DNA of 64,000 nt from Halobacillus sp. Marseille-Q1614 (GTDB lineage Bacteria > Bacillota > Bacilli > Bacillales > Halobacillaceae). Where the stretch lies: assembly GCF_902809865.1 (NCBI RefSeq), contig NZ_CADDWH010000001.1:682001-746000 (forward strand), read 5' to 3'. Under the pieces are notes generated by a model. That model had not been told where the DNA came from and searched no databases. It worked only from the letters and a program-made list of their open reading frames with translations. Below, in pieces: positions 1 to 8,600 of this stretch. The translations under genes and the position numbers were made by a program. How positions within the stretch are numbered: the first letter of the stretch is position 1; each line of letters begins with the position of its first letter.

Positions 1-149
1 CTGATAGGTCCTTGCTTTTTAAATGCTTCTTTGGCAATTTTAAGAGCTTTCTCTGGAGTGACGCCTTGTTTGTTTGCTACCTGTTCTTTTACAACATACC
101 CTGCCAGGGCTCCAACACCTGCAGCTATGGCAACTTTTTTCCAATTCAT
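1..149 (-). CDS. ytzB: YtzB-like small PepSY-type protein, 3' end cut by window edge
   Basis: The reverse strand reads an open frame starting MNWKKVAIAAGVGALAG, with a short hydrophobic N-terminal stretch (residues 6-19) followed by a lysine-rich segment (EKALKIAKEAFKKQG). The start is supported by a GAGGTGAG ribosome site 6 bases upstream. About 49 residues are visible before the window ends. The frame, the start of a PepSY-like region and the position divergent from ytoP match B. subtilis YtzB. Function is unknown; a membrane-anchored small protein is the most that can be said. Confidence 0.7.
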   Translation of the reverse strand, partial: MNWKKVAIAAGVGALAGYVVKEQVANKQGVTPEKALKIAKEAFKKQGPI

Positions 150-300
150 AGTTCACTCACCTCTAATTCAGTATACTATCTCTCAGTATACTAGAATTTC
201 CCGCTAAAAGGAAATTAAAACATCGAACAGGATTTGTAGAAACGAACTCGTTTTTCCGATAAACTATAACCAGATAATAGAAAAGGAGATGTACATAAAC

Positions 301-1368
301 ATGAATCAAGTCACACAGGATTTGTTTAAAAACCTAACAGAACTTCCTGGCGCTCCAGGTAATGAACATCTTGTACGCAGCTTTATGAAAAACGAACTTG
401 AAAAATATTCTGATGAAACAATCCAGGATGGCCTCGGGGGCGTCTTTGGTGTCCGGAAAGGCAAAGGCCCTCGCGTAATGGTAGCGGGTCATATGGATGA
501 AGTCGGCTTTATGGTAACACAAATCACTGAAAATGGAATGCTACGTTTTCAAACGTTAGGCGGCTGGTGGAGCCAGGTTCTTCTAGCCCAGCGGGTCCAA
601 GTGATGACGGATAATGGACCTGTAATTGGTGTGATTGGTTCGATTCCCCCGCATAACCTGACACCAGAGCAGCGGAGAAAACCAATGGAGATTAAAAATA
701 TGCTTATAGATATCGGGGCAGATGATAAAGAAGACGTGAAAGCTCTTGGAGTTAAGCCAGGCCAGCAGGTGGTTCCGCTTTGTCCGTTTACTCCTATGGC
801 TAACGAAAAGAAAATTTTAGCTAAGGCTTGGGATAATCGATATGGATGCGGTTTGGCGATTGAACTGTTAAAAGAACTAAAGGATGAAAAGCTCTCGAAC
901 CACCTGTTTTCCGGTGCAACGGTTCAGGAAGAAGTGGGGCTGCGAGGTGCTCAGGCAGCGTCACAGATGATTGACCCTGATGTGTTCTATGCACTTGATG
1001 CCTCTCCTGCGAACGATATGAGCGGGGATGATAAGGAGTTTGGTCAATTAGGAAAAGGAGCACTGCTTCGCATCCTCGATAAGTCCATGGTAACTCATAG
1101 AGGTATGAGAGATTTCATCTTAGATACTGCAGAAACACATGATATTCCGTATCAGTATTTTATTTCCCAAGGAGGTACAGATGCCGGCAGGGTGCATACG
1201 ACAAACAAGGGCGTTCCTTCAGCTGTTGTAGGAATTTGTTCAAGGTATATCCATACATCCTCCTCAATCATTCACGTAGATGATTATGCGGCAGCTAAAG
1301 AATTAATTGTACGTCTTGTTAAAGCAACCGACCAAAGCACGGTCGACTCCATCAAATCAAGGGTGTAA
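301..1368 (+). CDS. ytoP: M42 family metallopeptidase (YtoP, glutamyl aminopeptidase/endoglucanase-like)
   Basis: A 355-residue cytoplasmic aminopeptidase of the M42 family, expected to trim N-terminal residues from peptides with two metal ions. Metal and catalytic signatures are visible: GHMDEVG (H64, D66), AWDNRYG (D178), QEEVG (E210/E211) and ALDASP (D233), plus a histidine-containing [12 protein letters not shown] segment near the C-terminus. The start at 301 is preferred over an in-frame ATG at 289, which would sit directly on the AAAGGAG ribosome site; spacing from 301 is about 13 bases, a little long. It is a single gene between divergent ytzB and the downstream DUF84 gene. True peptide specificity cannot be read from sequence. 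Confidence 0.93.
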   Translation: MNQVTQDLFKNLTELPGAPGNEHLVRSFMKNELEKYSDETIQDGLGGVFGVRKGKGPRVMVAGHMDEVGFMVTQITENGMLRFQTLGGWWSQVLLAQRVQVMTDNGPVIGVIGSIPPHNLTPEQRRKPMEIKNMLIDIGADDKEDVKALGVKPGQQVVPLCPFTPMANEKKILAKAWDNRYGCGLAIELLKELKDEKLSNHLFSGATVQEEVGLRGAQAASQMIDPDVFYALDASPANDMSGDDKEFGQLGKGALLRILDKSMVTHRGMRDFILDTAETHDIPYQYFISQGGTDAGRVHTTNKGVPSAVVGICSRYIHTSSSIIHVDDYAAAKELIVRLVKATDQSTVDSIKSRV

Positions 1369-1370
1369 AC

Positions 1371-1399
1371 AAAAGGCCGCTGTCAGGTGCAGCGGCTTT
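1371..1399 (+). terminator. weak hairpin after ytoP
   Basis: A 7-bp stem GCCGCTG (1376-1382) / CAGCGGC (1390-1396) lies 9 bases after the ytoP stop, with AAAA before and TTTG after. The T-run is short, so termination may be partial and the next gene could be read through. Confidence 0.45.
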
Positions 1400-1446
1400 G
1401 TGTTACCATAATCCTAAACACAGGGGAAAACGGGAGGCTTGACGTA

Positions 1447-1965
1447 GTGAGAATACATGTAGGTTCATTCAATCCAACAAAAGTAGCAGCGGTAAAAAAA
1501 GAATTTCCGTTTGACGACATTGTAGAAGTAGAAGTGGAATCGAAAGTTGCAGCCCAGCCTTTTTCAGATGAAGAAACATTAGAAGGTGCGATAAACAGGG
1601 CTCGCGAATGTGCCATGATGAAAAAAAGTGAACTGGGAATTGGTCTTGAAGGCGGAGTTATGGAAATAGAGGGAGATCTCTATCTTTGTAACTGGGGGGC
1701 GCTGGTAGACAAAAAAGAAAATATTTATAAAGCCAGTGGCGCCCGGATTCCGCTCCCTGAAGAAATTCAGGAAGGTCTTGAAACCGGCCGGGAACTGGGT
1801 GAGGTTATGGATGCCTATACGAGAAAAGCAAATGTCAGTCATAAAGAAGGTGCGGTCGGCATCTTTACCAATCACCAAGTTCAGCGGGAAGAGATGTTTT
1901 CTCATGTGGTTAAACTGTTAAAAGGGCAGTGGGAACACGCTCACTTAGAAAGAAAGAACACCTGA
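1447..1965 (+). CDS. DUF84 family inosine/xanthosine triphosphatase-like protein (YjjX family)
   Basis: A 172-residue protein of the DUF84 (YjjX/NTPase_I-T) family, whose characterised members hydrolyse non-canonical purine triphosphates such as ITP and XTP. The N-terminal phosphate-loop-like motif GSFNPTK (residues 6-12) and the central GLEGGV segment fit the family. The GTG start at 1447 follows GGGAGG with 9-base spacing; an upstream in-frame ATG at 1387 lies inside the ytoP terminator hairpin and was not chosen. The stop codon lies within the following terminator stem. Activity is inferred from the family only. Confidence 0.82.
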   Translation: MRIHVGSFNPTKVAAVKKEFPFDDIVEVEVESKVAAQPFSDEETLEGAINRARECAMMKKSELGIGLEGGVMEIEGDLYLCNWGALVDKKENIYKASGARIPLPEEIQEGLETGRELGEVMDAYTRKANVSHKEGAVGIFTNHQVQREEMFSHVVKLLKGQWEHAHLERKNT

Positions 1966-1988
1966 TGAATATCAGGTGTTCTTTTCTT
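1952..1988. terminator. bidirectional terminator between DUF84 gene and ytoQ
   Basis: Perfect 11-bp stem GAACACCTGAT (1956-1966) / ATCAGGTGTTC (1971-1981) with a GAAT loop. T-rich tails follow on both strands, fitting the convergent genes on either side. Confidence 0.85.
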
Positions 1989-2427
1989 ATTCATATACAT
2001 AGGCAAGGACTTCAAGCGCCTGGTCGATCGTTTCTACCGTTACATTTGCCTGGTTGGATAATTCTTTAAGCGGATGTATCAGCGATTCTGGACGGATTAA
2101 AATTAGCGGTTTATTAGCCTTTAGTGCAATTCCGGCATCCATAGCCGTATTCCACTGCTTGTAGCTTTCGCCAAAGAGAGCGATTACAGCATCGGCCTTC
2201 TGCAGAAGAAGTTCTGTGCGAAAGTTATTAATATCAGAAGCTGCATCATCCATGAATACTTTACCTGGCTGCTCCCCTAATATTTCTTCACCAATTTGGT
2301 CAGAGCGCTCATGATTTTCCTGGGGGCCTACAAAGTTTAGGGACAATCCCTTTTTCTTAGCTTTTTCTCTTAATTCACTGCGCCAGTCATCATGAATCTG
2401 CCCGGCAAGATAAATAGTAAATTCCAT
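1987..2427 (-). CDS. ytoQ: YtoQ family protein
   Basis: A 146-residue protein recognisable as YtoQ: it begins MEFTIYLAGQIHDDW and carries a central KADAVIALFGE segment, a Rossmann-like arrangement resembling nucleoside 2-deoxyribosyltransferase folds (YtoQ is often placed near that fold). A GGAGGAT ribosome site precedes the ATG. It stands alone on the minus strand between two plus-strand genes. Biochemical function is not established, so no reaction is assigned. Confidence 0.85.
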   Translation of the reverse strand: MEFTIYLAGQIHDDWRSELREKAKKKGLSLNFVGPQENHERSDQIGEEILGEQPGKVFMDDAASDINNFRTELLLQKADAVIALFGESYKQWNTAMDAGIALKANKPLILIRPESLIHPLKELSNQANVTVETIDQALEVLAYVYE

Positions 2428-2571
2428 AAGTACATCCTCCTCATCCTTTAGATAAGTTTAGTATGACGAATTAAAGCCAAATCTGTCCAATTATTTACTC
2501 TGATAGTATTTTTTTAATAGCCGCTGCGGTGAATAAACATACTATCTAGAGAAATATAACTCTCGGGTGTC

Positions 2572-2600
2572 TTTACACATGTAAATATATCTTGTACTAT
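2572..2600 (+). promoter_or_regulatory. sigma-A type promoter for the PTS IIC-like gene
   Basis: TTTACA (2572-2577), 17-base spacer, TACTAT (2595-2600), about 25 bases before the start codon. Five of six -35 and four of six -10 positions match consensus. Confidence 0.55.
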
Positions 2601-2624
2601 AAAGAGCGTTAAAGGAAGGGGGAG

Positions 2625-3650
2625 ATGGCTTTGATAAACAAATTCATGGAAAAGAAAGGGGTACATATCAGTGCCCACACTTATTTAATAACGGCTTTAA
2701 GCTATATGGCCCTTGGGTTATTTTCATCGCTGATTATCGGGTTAATTATTAAGACAATCGGAGATCAGCTGGACATAAGTATGCTGCAGGAAATGGGCAG
2801 CTTTGCAATGGAAGTGAAAATTTGGGGCGGCGCGATTGGAGTTGCAATCGCGTATGGGTTAAAAGCTCCTCCTCTTGTCATTTTTGCGGCACTGTTCAGT
2901 GGTTCCTTTGGAGCGGAGCTTGGAGGGCCGGCGGGCAGTTATGCAGCAGCGTTAATTGCCACGGAAGTTGGAAAATTGATTAGCAAGGAAACGAGACTGG
3001 ATATTATTATAACGCCGTTTGTAACTATCTTTACTGGTTTTACGGTAGGTTCTTTTATCGGTCCTCCGATCAATCAATTTATGACAGGATTTGGGGAAAT
3101 TATTAACTGGGCAACATATCAGCAGCCTTTTATTATGGGGATCGTTATCGCCGTACTAATGGGTTTGGCACTGACGGCTCCGATCTCAAGCCTGGCCATA
3201 GCTCTTATGCTTTCGATTGACGGAATAGCGGCTGGAGCAGCTACAGTAGGATGTGCCGCTCAGATGGTGGGTTTTGCAACGATCAGCTATCGTGATAACG
3301 GAATAGGGGGAGCGGTTGCTCAGGGGATCGGAACCTCTATGCTTCAAGTAGCAAATATTATTAAAAAGCCGATTATTTTGCTTCCTCCTACGGTTGCAGG
3401 AGCTATACTAGGACCTGTATCTACGGTCTGGCTGCAACTTGAAAATAATGCGGCCGGAGCAGGCATGGGGACGAGTGGGTTAGTTGGCCAAATTATGACG
3501 TTTGAAACCTATGGATTTGCCTGGGATATCGCTTTTATCATGCTTATATTACATTTTATTGCACCTGCAGTAATCAGCTTTCTGCTCGCTTTCTGGTTAA
3601 GGAGTAAAGGGTGGATTAAATCTGGAGACATGGTAATTGAATATCAGTAA
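2625..3650 (+). CDS. PTS_EIIC_2 family membrane permease (lone IIC-type protein)
   Basis: A 341-residue polytopic membrane protein with about nine to ten hydrophobic segments and glycine-rich loops (for example SGSFGAELGGPAGSY and SIDGIAAGAATVG) typical of the PTS_EIIC_2 family. No EIIA or EIIB domain is fused or adjacent, so phosphotransferase coupling is uncertain and the substrate is unknown. The ATG at 2625 follows AAAGGAAGGGGG; a TTG two codons later is a possible alternative. A sigma-A promoter lies directly upstream, and the gene appears monocistronic or co-read with the downstream thioredoxin gene (36 bases apart). Confidence 0.8.
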   Translation: MALINKFMEKKGVHISAHTYLITALSYMALGLFSSLIIGLIIKTIGDQLDISMLQEMGSFAMEVKIWGGAIGVAIAYGLKAPPLVIFAALFSGSFGAELGGPAGSYAAALIATEVGKLISKETRLDIIITPFVTIFTGFTVGSFIGPPINQFMTGFGEIINWATYQQPFIMGIVIAVLMGLALTAPISSLAIALMLSIDGIAAGAATVGCAAQMVGFATISYRDNGIGGAVAQGIGTSMLQVANIIKKPIILLPPTVAGAILGPVSTVWLQLENNAAGAGMGTSGLVGQIMTFETYGFAWDIAFIMLILHFIAPAVISFLLAFWLRSKGWIKSGDMVIEYQ

Positions 3651-3686
3651 AGGTATGCTAGAATTATTTTCGGAGGTGCTTATACT

Positions 3687-4004
3687 TTGAAAAAACTTGA
3701 AACAGAAAATCAATTTAAAGATCTGACAGCACAGGAAAAGACGATTTTTCTATTCTCTGCCGACTGGTGTCCTGATTGCAGAATTATTGAACCTATTCTT
3801 CCGGAAATTGAACAGAAGTATAAGGATTGGACGTTTGTATATGTAGATCGTGATCCATTTATAGATATTTGCGCAGAATATAATATATTTGGTATTCCTA
3901 GCTTTCTAGCTTTTGATAAGGGAAAAGAAGTGGGACGATTTGTCAGTAAAGATGCCAAAACACAGCAGGAAATTGAAGATTTTATTAATCAGTTAAGTGT
4001 TTAA
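3687..4004 (+). CDS. ytpP: thioredoxin family protein YtpP
   Basis: A 105-residue thioredoxin-fold protein with a WCPDC active site (W27, C28, C31) and the cis-proline region GIPSF near residue 73. The family reduces disulfides in the cytoplasm; in B. subtilis YtpP is a thioredoxin-like protein of bacillithiol-containing cells. The start is TTG at 3687, placed 8 bases after GGAGGTG. A strong terminator follows. The exact partner is not known. Confidence 0.9.
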   Translation: MKKLETENQFKDLTAQEKTIFLFSADWCPDCRIIEPILPEIEQKYKDWTFVYVDRDPFIDICAEYNIFGIPSFLAFDKGKEVGRFVSKDAKTQQEIEDFINQLSV

Positions 4005-4024
4005 GCAGCTGTAATTACATCTTG

Positions 4025-4066
4025 AAGCTTGTAGAGAACCCCCCGGGTTTTCTACAAGCTTTTTTC
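4025..4066 (+). terminator. terminator after ytpP
   Basis: A 17-bp stem (4025-4041 with 4045-4061, one G-T pair) with a CCC loop, ending in six Ts. The GCTTGTAGAGAA stem motif is reused in the ytsP terminator near 25.8 kb. Confidence 0.9.
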
Positions 4067-4074
4067 TGTTCGCT

Positions 4075-4200
4075 CAAACGGAATCGCATGTAGCCGGGAA
4101 GAGAAACTCCTATACCTCACTGACCTTCCCTGGCTAGGCAGGGTAATGTTCACAGTCCGCTGTTTTTTCAACAGGCTGGAGGTTTATATACATCTTGTTC
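4075..4200. repeat. degenerate intergenic repeat, possible member of the ACTCCT family
   Basis: The 290-base gap between ytpP and ytpQ holds no gene. It contains GAGAAACTCCTATACC followed by GC-rich, partly self-complementary sequence, resembling the ACTCCTG-type intergenic repeats near 24.1, 25.7, 35.1 and 62 kb. The match is loose. Confidence 0.3.
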
Positions 4201-4294
4201 TTTTTTTTGCGTCCTTTATTTCGTTTCTTAGAGCCAGTTATGCTAAAATAGACAGCGGAATCAACCTCTTACCGTAGAAGGAGGAATATCGCTC

Positions 4295-5113
4295 ATGAAA
4301 ATCACTAGTATAAAAATGAAAAAAATACTGGAAGAACGTCTGAAGAACGATGAGTGGACAACAAGCTTTAACAGAGATAAAGATACTTTTCGTGTAGAGT
4401 GGAAAGAATCAGGAAAAGGGATAACGATTACACTTCCTAATGTAATCGCAAAATATGAAAGCCGCGGAGAACCAGCGATCAATGAACTGGAAGATCATGT
4501 GACGGAAGCCCTTCGGATTATGAACAAAACTCACAGTTTGGAAGGCAAAGAAGAGCAGATCTTCCCTGTTATCCGCGCCGGCTCCTTTCCAAAGAAAACA
4601 TCGGAGGGCAAAAAGCTTATACATTCAGAACATACGGCTGAAACGACCGTCTTTTATGCTTTGGATCTTGGGAAGTCTTATCAATTAATCGATGAAGCTA
4701 TGGCGGAAAGAGAGGGCTGGTCTGCTGAAAGGATTAAAGAAGTAGCCAGCTTTAACGTAAGGTCACTGCCCGTGGAAATGAAGAAGGATACCGTTTATGA
4801 TAACGATTTTTACTTCCATTCCACACAGGATGGGTATGATGCCAGCCGCATTTTAAATGAAGCGCTGCTGGAAAAATTAAAAGCCGAGTTCGAGGGGGAA
4901 TTGGCAATTAGCATTCCTCATCAGGACGTTATCATTTTTGCCGATGTTAAAAATCCCGAAGGCTATGACATTTTAGCCCAGATGGCAATGAAATTTTTTG
5001 CAGAAGGAACCGTTCCTGTCACGTCACTATCATTTCTCTATGAGGACAAGACATTGGAACCCATTTTCATCCTCGCCCAAAAGAGACCGAAACAGAACAG
5101 AAAGGAAGATTGA
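4295..5113 (+). CDS. ytpQ: DUF1444 family protein YtpQ
   Basis: A 272-residue soluble protein of the DUF1444/YtpQ family, with the conserved regions [11 protein letters not shown] (about residue 88) and a C-terminal half rich in family-specific segments. AGAAGGAGG precedes the ATG. It overlaps or abuts ytpR (TTGATGATG junction), so the two are co-translated, as in B. subtilis. No biochemical role is established. Confidence 0.88.
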   Translation: MKITSIKMKKILEERLKNDEWTTSFNRDKDTFRVEWKESGKGITITLPNVIAKYESRGEPAINELEDHVTEALRIMNKTHSLEGKEEQIFPVIRAGSFPKKTSEGKKLIHSEHTAETTVFYALDLGKSYQLIDEAMAEREGWSAERIKEVASFNVRSLPVEMKKDTVYDNDFYFHSTQDGYDASRILNEALLEKLKAEFEGELAISIPHQDVIIFADVKNPEGYDILAQMAMKFFAEGTVPVTSLSFLYEDKTLEPIFILAQKRPKQNRKED

Positions 5114-5115
5114 TG

Positions 5116-5721
5116 ATGGATGTATTTTACAATCCTAAAGGAGTAGGGGATATTTTAATTTTCCCTGTTAAAGAAGGAGATCGACTAAACACAACGTTTG
5201 AAAAATATGGAGATATCGCTAAAATTACCGATAAAGAAAGTGGAGATCTTCTTGGCTACAACATTTTTCATGCGTCCAGCCATTTTAAACTTGAGGAGCA
5301 CGGTAAGATTACTCTTACGGAAGAACTCCTTAATAAAATTAAGGAGCTTTTCAAAAAGAATAATTTAGACGACGAACTTGATTTTGACTTATCTCCTAAG
5401 TTTGTGGTTGGATATGTTGAAGAAAAAACACCTCATGAAAACGCAGATAAATTAAGTGTCTGCCAGGTAAACGTAGGTGATGAAACTCTTCAAATCGTCT
5501 GCGGGGCACCTAATGTGGATGCTGGCCAGAAAGTCGTAGTGGCTAAAGTAGGAGCTGCTATGCCAAGCGGGATGAAGATTAAATATGCGAAGCTTCGCGG
5601 AGTGGCTTCCAGCGGAATGATTTGTTCAGCAAAAGAGCTGGGGCTGGAAAATGCCCCTAAAGAAAAAGGGATTCTTGTTTTAAATGAGTCCTATGATGCA
5701 GGACAGCCTTATAATTTTTAA
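5116..5721 (+). CDS. ytpR: YtpR, protein with a PheT-like tRNA-binding (EMAP II) domain
   Basis: A 201-residue protein whose N-terminal half (starts [12 protein letters not shown]) is specific to YtpR and whose C-terminal half (about 95-200) is an OB-fold tRNA-binding domain like that of PheT/Arc1, with the segments [15 protein letters not shown] and CGAPNV. Free-standing tRNA-binding proteins of this type are thought to bind structured RNA; the role is unknown. The second ATG (5116) is chosen because it fits the known YtpR N-terminus and sits 7 bases from GGAAG; ATG 5113 and TTG 5110 are alternatives. Confidence 0.88.
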   Translation: MDVFYNPKGVGDILIFPVKEGDRLNTTFEKYGDIAKITDKESGDLLGYNIFHASSHFKLEEHGKITLTEELLNKIKELFKKNNLDDELDFDLSPKFVVGYVEEKTPHENADKLSVCQVNVGDETLQIVCGAPNVDAGQKVVVAKVGAAMPSGMKIKYAKLRGVASSGMICSAKELGLENAPKEKGILVLNESYDAGQPYNF

Positions 5722-5726
5722 GTCTA

Positions 5727-5772
5727 AAGAAGTAAAGGGGAAACGAGTACTATGCCCTTTGCTTCTTTTTTT
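5727..5772 (+). terminator. terminator after ytpR
   Basis: Stem AAGAAGTAAAGGG (5727-5739) / CCCTTTGCTTCTT (5755-5767), followed by seven Ts. Confidence 0.8.
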
Positions 5773-5871
5773 GTCGATCAACCACTTTTTTAAGGAAATG
5801 TAAACCAAAATCCCTGGAAAACCTGTTAAACTATACATATCCTTAAGTATTCTAAAGAAAGTGTGAGATAG

Positions 5872-8502
5872 ATGTGGAATAACTTTAAAAACAAACTAAA
5901 ACAGTTTCTTGAGCCAGAAGATGAACACAATTACGCACCAAAGAAAGATTCATCAGTACGTAAAAGACAAGACAACCAGGAACAGAAAGAGTCTGTGGCT
6001 AATACGAGGATGACTTATAAATACCCGAAGCAGGGAAATTTCCGATTCCCGGTTATACCCGATCATAATGAAACAAAGGAAAAGCCTGCACATAGGGAAC
6101 GCCCCCCTAGAAGGTATAATCGAAGCTATCAATCTCCGGATCACAGTGAATCTTATAAGAGGAAAAAAACAACACCTAAAAAAGAAGAAAAACCTGAAAC
6201 AGAATCAACGCCTTTTACACCGACAAATGTTCCATCGCCTGTGTACGGATTTCATCCCAGGAATACACCTAAGAGCAATGCAGAAAGACTCTTTGGTCCA
6301 AGGGAAGAAACAGGCAAAACTGCAAGCATGGAGCAGGCGAGACTCGATGAAGAACACTGGCAGTCCATCCGCCAGCGTGTGTTAAATACGAAATCCAATA
6401 TGGGGGAACTCCCACCCCAGGAGGAAGCGCCAAGTCAAACATCAAGCATGGAGCAAGCCAGACTGGATGAAGAGCACTGGCAGGCCATTCGCCAGCGCGT
6501 ATTAGGAAAAATTGGTTCAAAAAAAGAAAAGCAGTTAGCAAATAAAGAAAATGAAGAAATAGATGAAGATATAGCTAGAGAAGAAATTGAGGACGCTGCT
6601 CGTGAAACGGCTGCTTCAGTAACGGAGGAAGATGAGAAGCTGCAAATAGAGGACAAGCAGGAGAGTGTGTCAGAACCTGCTGAGAACGACTGGCCGCTTG
6701 ATACAGAAGAAGTTCATGAAGAGAATTCTTATGAGCCAGATTCCAGTTCTCCGCTAACTAGCAAAGAAGAAACAGAACACGAGGAAACTGCTGAAGAAGT
6801 CCCGCTAGAAACGGATTATGAAGAAGTCCCACGGGAAGTAGTACAAGTGGAAGAGGAAGAACAAGAAGAACAAGAAGAACAGGAAACGGTACCGAAGACT
6901 GAAATCAACGAGTCTCCGGCTTTTTCCCGGAAACCGAGAGCAAGAACAACAGAGAGAAAAAGTGTTCCTTTCAATGTCTTAATGACTCCAAGAGACAAAA
7001 GAACAAGAGACAGCCAAAAAAAAACTCTAAATAGAGAATTGAGCAGAAGAGAGGAGCAGCCTCCTGTACAAAAGACGGAGCAAAAGAAACAGAATTCAAC
7101 TCCTCTTCATCTGCTCAACGATAAGGTACGTGCAGCAAGCATTGACGATTCATGGGTGAAAGGCCAAATGGAACTGCTGGAAACGACACTGCGCCAGTTT
7201 CACGTAAGGGCAAAAGTTATTCATGCTATGAAAGGGCCTGCTGTGACACGATTTGAAGTACAGCCAGAGCCGGGTGTTAAGGTAAGTAAGATTACGAACT
7301 TAGCCGATGATATTAAACTTAGCATGGCAGCCCGGGATATACGGATTGAAGCTCCTATCCCCGGCAAGCAGGCGGTAGGAATAGAAGTTCCTAATCAGAA
7401 ACCGGAAATGGTAGGACTGCAGGAAATTTTAGAATCAGAAGCCTTTAATCAGGAGGATTCACCTCTGACTGTAGGATTAGGGTTGGATATCGGCGGAGAT
7501 GCTGTTGTCACTAACTTAAAGAAAATGCCGCACGGTCTTATAGCAGGAGCGACCGGATCAGGTAAGAGTGTTTGCATCAATACAATTCTCATTAGTATGC
7601 TTTATAAAGCCCACCACGATGATGTGAAGTTTCTTTTAATCGATCCTAAAATGGTAGAGCTTGCTCCTTATAATGGTCTTCCGCACTTAGTGTCCCCTGT
7701 AATCACAGACGTCAAAGCAGCAACCACTGCTTTGAAATGGGCAGTAAAAGAAATGGAAGAACGTTATGAGAAATTTGTGGCAGAAGGCGCACGTGACGTT
7801 GAACGTTATAATGAAAAAATGATTCGCCAAGGCCGCACCTCAGAAAAGCTTCCTTATTTAGTTATTGTCATCGATGAGCTTGCAGACCTTATGATGGTAT
7901 CACCGCAGGATGTAGAGGATTCCATCTGCCGAATTGCCCAGAAGGCAAGAGCTTGCGGAATTCATCTGCTGCTTGCTACGCAAAGACCATCTGTTGATGT
8001 CATAACAGGACTGATTAAAGCAAACATTCCGACGCGAATTGCGTTCAGCGTTTCTTCACAGGTAGACTCTCGTACAATCATCGATTCAGGGGGAGCTGAG
8101 AAGCTTTTAGGAAAAGGGGACATGCTCTTTATTGAGAATGGTTCCGGCCGGTCGCTTCGGATCCAGGGGGCCTTTGTGTCTGATGATGAGATCGAAAGAA
8201 TTACAGGATATGTGAAGAAAATCGCGCCGCCTAACTATCTGTTTGAGCAGGATGAACTTATTAAGCAGGTAACTACAGAGGAAGAAACGGACGATCTGTT
8301 CGATGAAGCTGTTGAATTTGTGGTAGAACATAATGGAGCCAGTGCTTCTCTTCTGCAAAGACGCTTTAAAGTGGGCTATAATCGCGCCGCCCGCTTAATC
8401 GATCAAATGGCCGAGTATGGAATTATCTCTGAGGCTAAAGGGAGCAAGCCTCGGGATATTCTGCTTACAAGACAGCAGGTTGAAGAAATAAAAGCAAGAT
8501 AA
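5872..8502 (+). CDS. sftA: DNA translocase SftA (YtpS), FtsK/SpoIIIE family
   Basis: An 876-residue septal DNA translocase that clears chromosomal DNA from the closing division site. The C-terminal half holds the FtsK motor: Walker A GATGSGKS (559-566), Walker B VIDELAD (D668/E669) and a C-terminal gamma-type winged helix (about 810-876). No transmembrane segment is seen, as expected for SftA rather than SpoIIIE. The first 420 residues are low-complexity and strongly acidic (runs of E and Q near 325-340). A 19-residue unit beginning MEQARLDEEHWQ occurs twice, at 153-171 and 193-211. The ribosome site before the ATG is weak (AAAGTGTGAG). Confidence 0.93.
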   Translation: MWNNFKNKLKQFLEPEDEHNYAPKKDSSVRKRQDNQEQKESVANTRMTYKYPKQGNFRFPVIPDHNETKEKPAHRERPPRRYNRSYQSPDHSESYKRKKTTPKKEEKPETESTPFTPTNVPSPVYGFHPRNTPKSNAERLFGPREETGKTASMEQARLDEEHWQSIRQRVLNTKSNMGELPPQEEAPSQTSSMEQARLDEEHWQAIRQRVLGKIGSKKEKQLANKENEEIDEDIAREEIEDAARETAASVTEEDEKLQIEDKQESVSEPAENDWPLDTEEVHEENSYEPDSSSPLTSKEETEHEETAEEVPLETDYEEVPREVVQVEEEEQEEQEEQETVPKTEINESPAFSRKPRARTTERKSVPFNVLMTPRDKRTRDSQKKTLNRELSRREEQPPVQKTEQKKQNSTPLHLLNDKVRAASIDDSWVKGQMELLETTLRQFHVRAKVIHAMKGPAVTRFEVQPEPGVKVSKITNLADDIKLSMAARDIRIEAPIPGKQAVGIEVPNQKPEMVGLQEILESEAFNQEDSPLTVGLGLDIGGDAVVTNLKKMPHGLIAGATGSGKSVCINTILISMLYKAHHDDVKFLLIDPKMVELAPYNGLPHLVSPVITDVKAATTALKWAVKEMEERYEKFVAEGARDVERYNEKMIRQGRTSEKLPYLVIVIDELADLMMVSPQDVEDSICRIAQKARACGIHLLLATQRPSVDVITGLIKANIPTRIAFSVSSQVDSRTIIDSGGAEKLLGKGDMLFIENGSGRSLRIQGAFVSDDEIERITGYVKKIAPPNYLFEQDELIKQVTTEEETDDLFDEAVEFVVEHNGASASLLQRRFKVGYNRAARLIDQMAEYGIISEAKGSKPRDILLTRQQVEEIKAR

Positions 8503-8600
8503 GCAGTTCTTCCCTTAGGACTTGTGAAAAGCTCACTAATTCTATATGATTGACAGAGAAACTGCGATCGACGGACGCTGAATGTTTAAGGAGTTTAATC

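Noticed and set aside
8550-8578. Promoter with a perfect TTGACA before the phosphoribosyltransferase gene
   Set aside because: At 16-18 bases downstream there is no acceptable -10 sequence.
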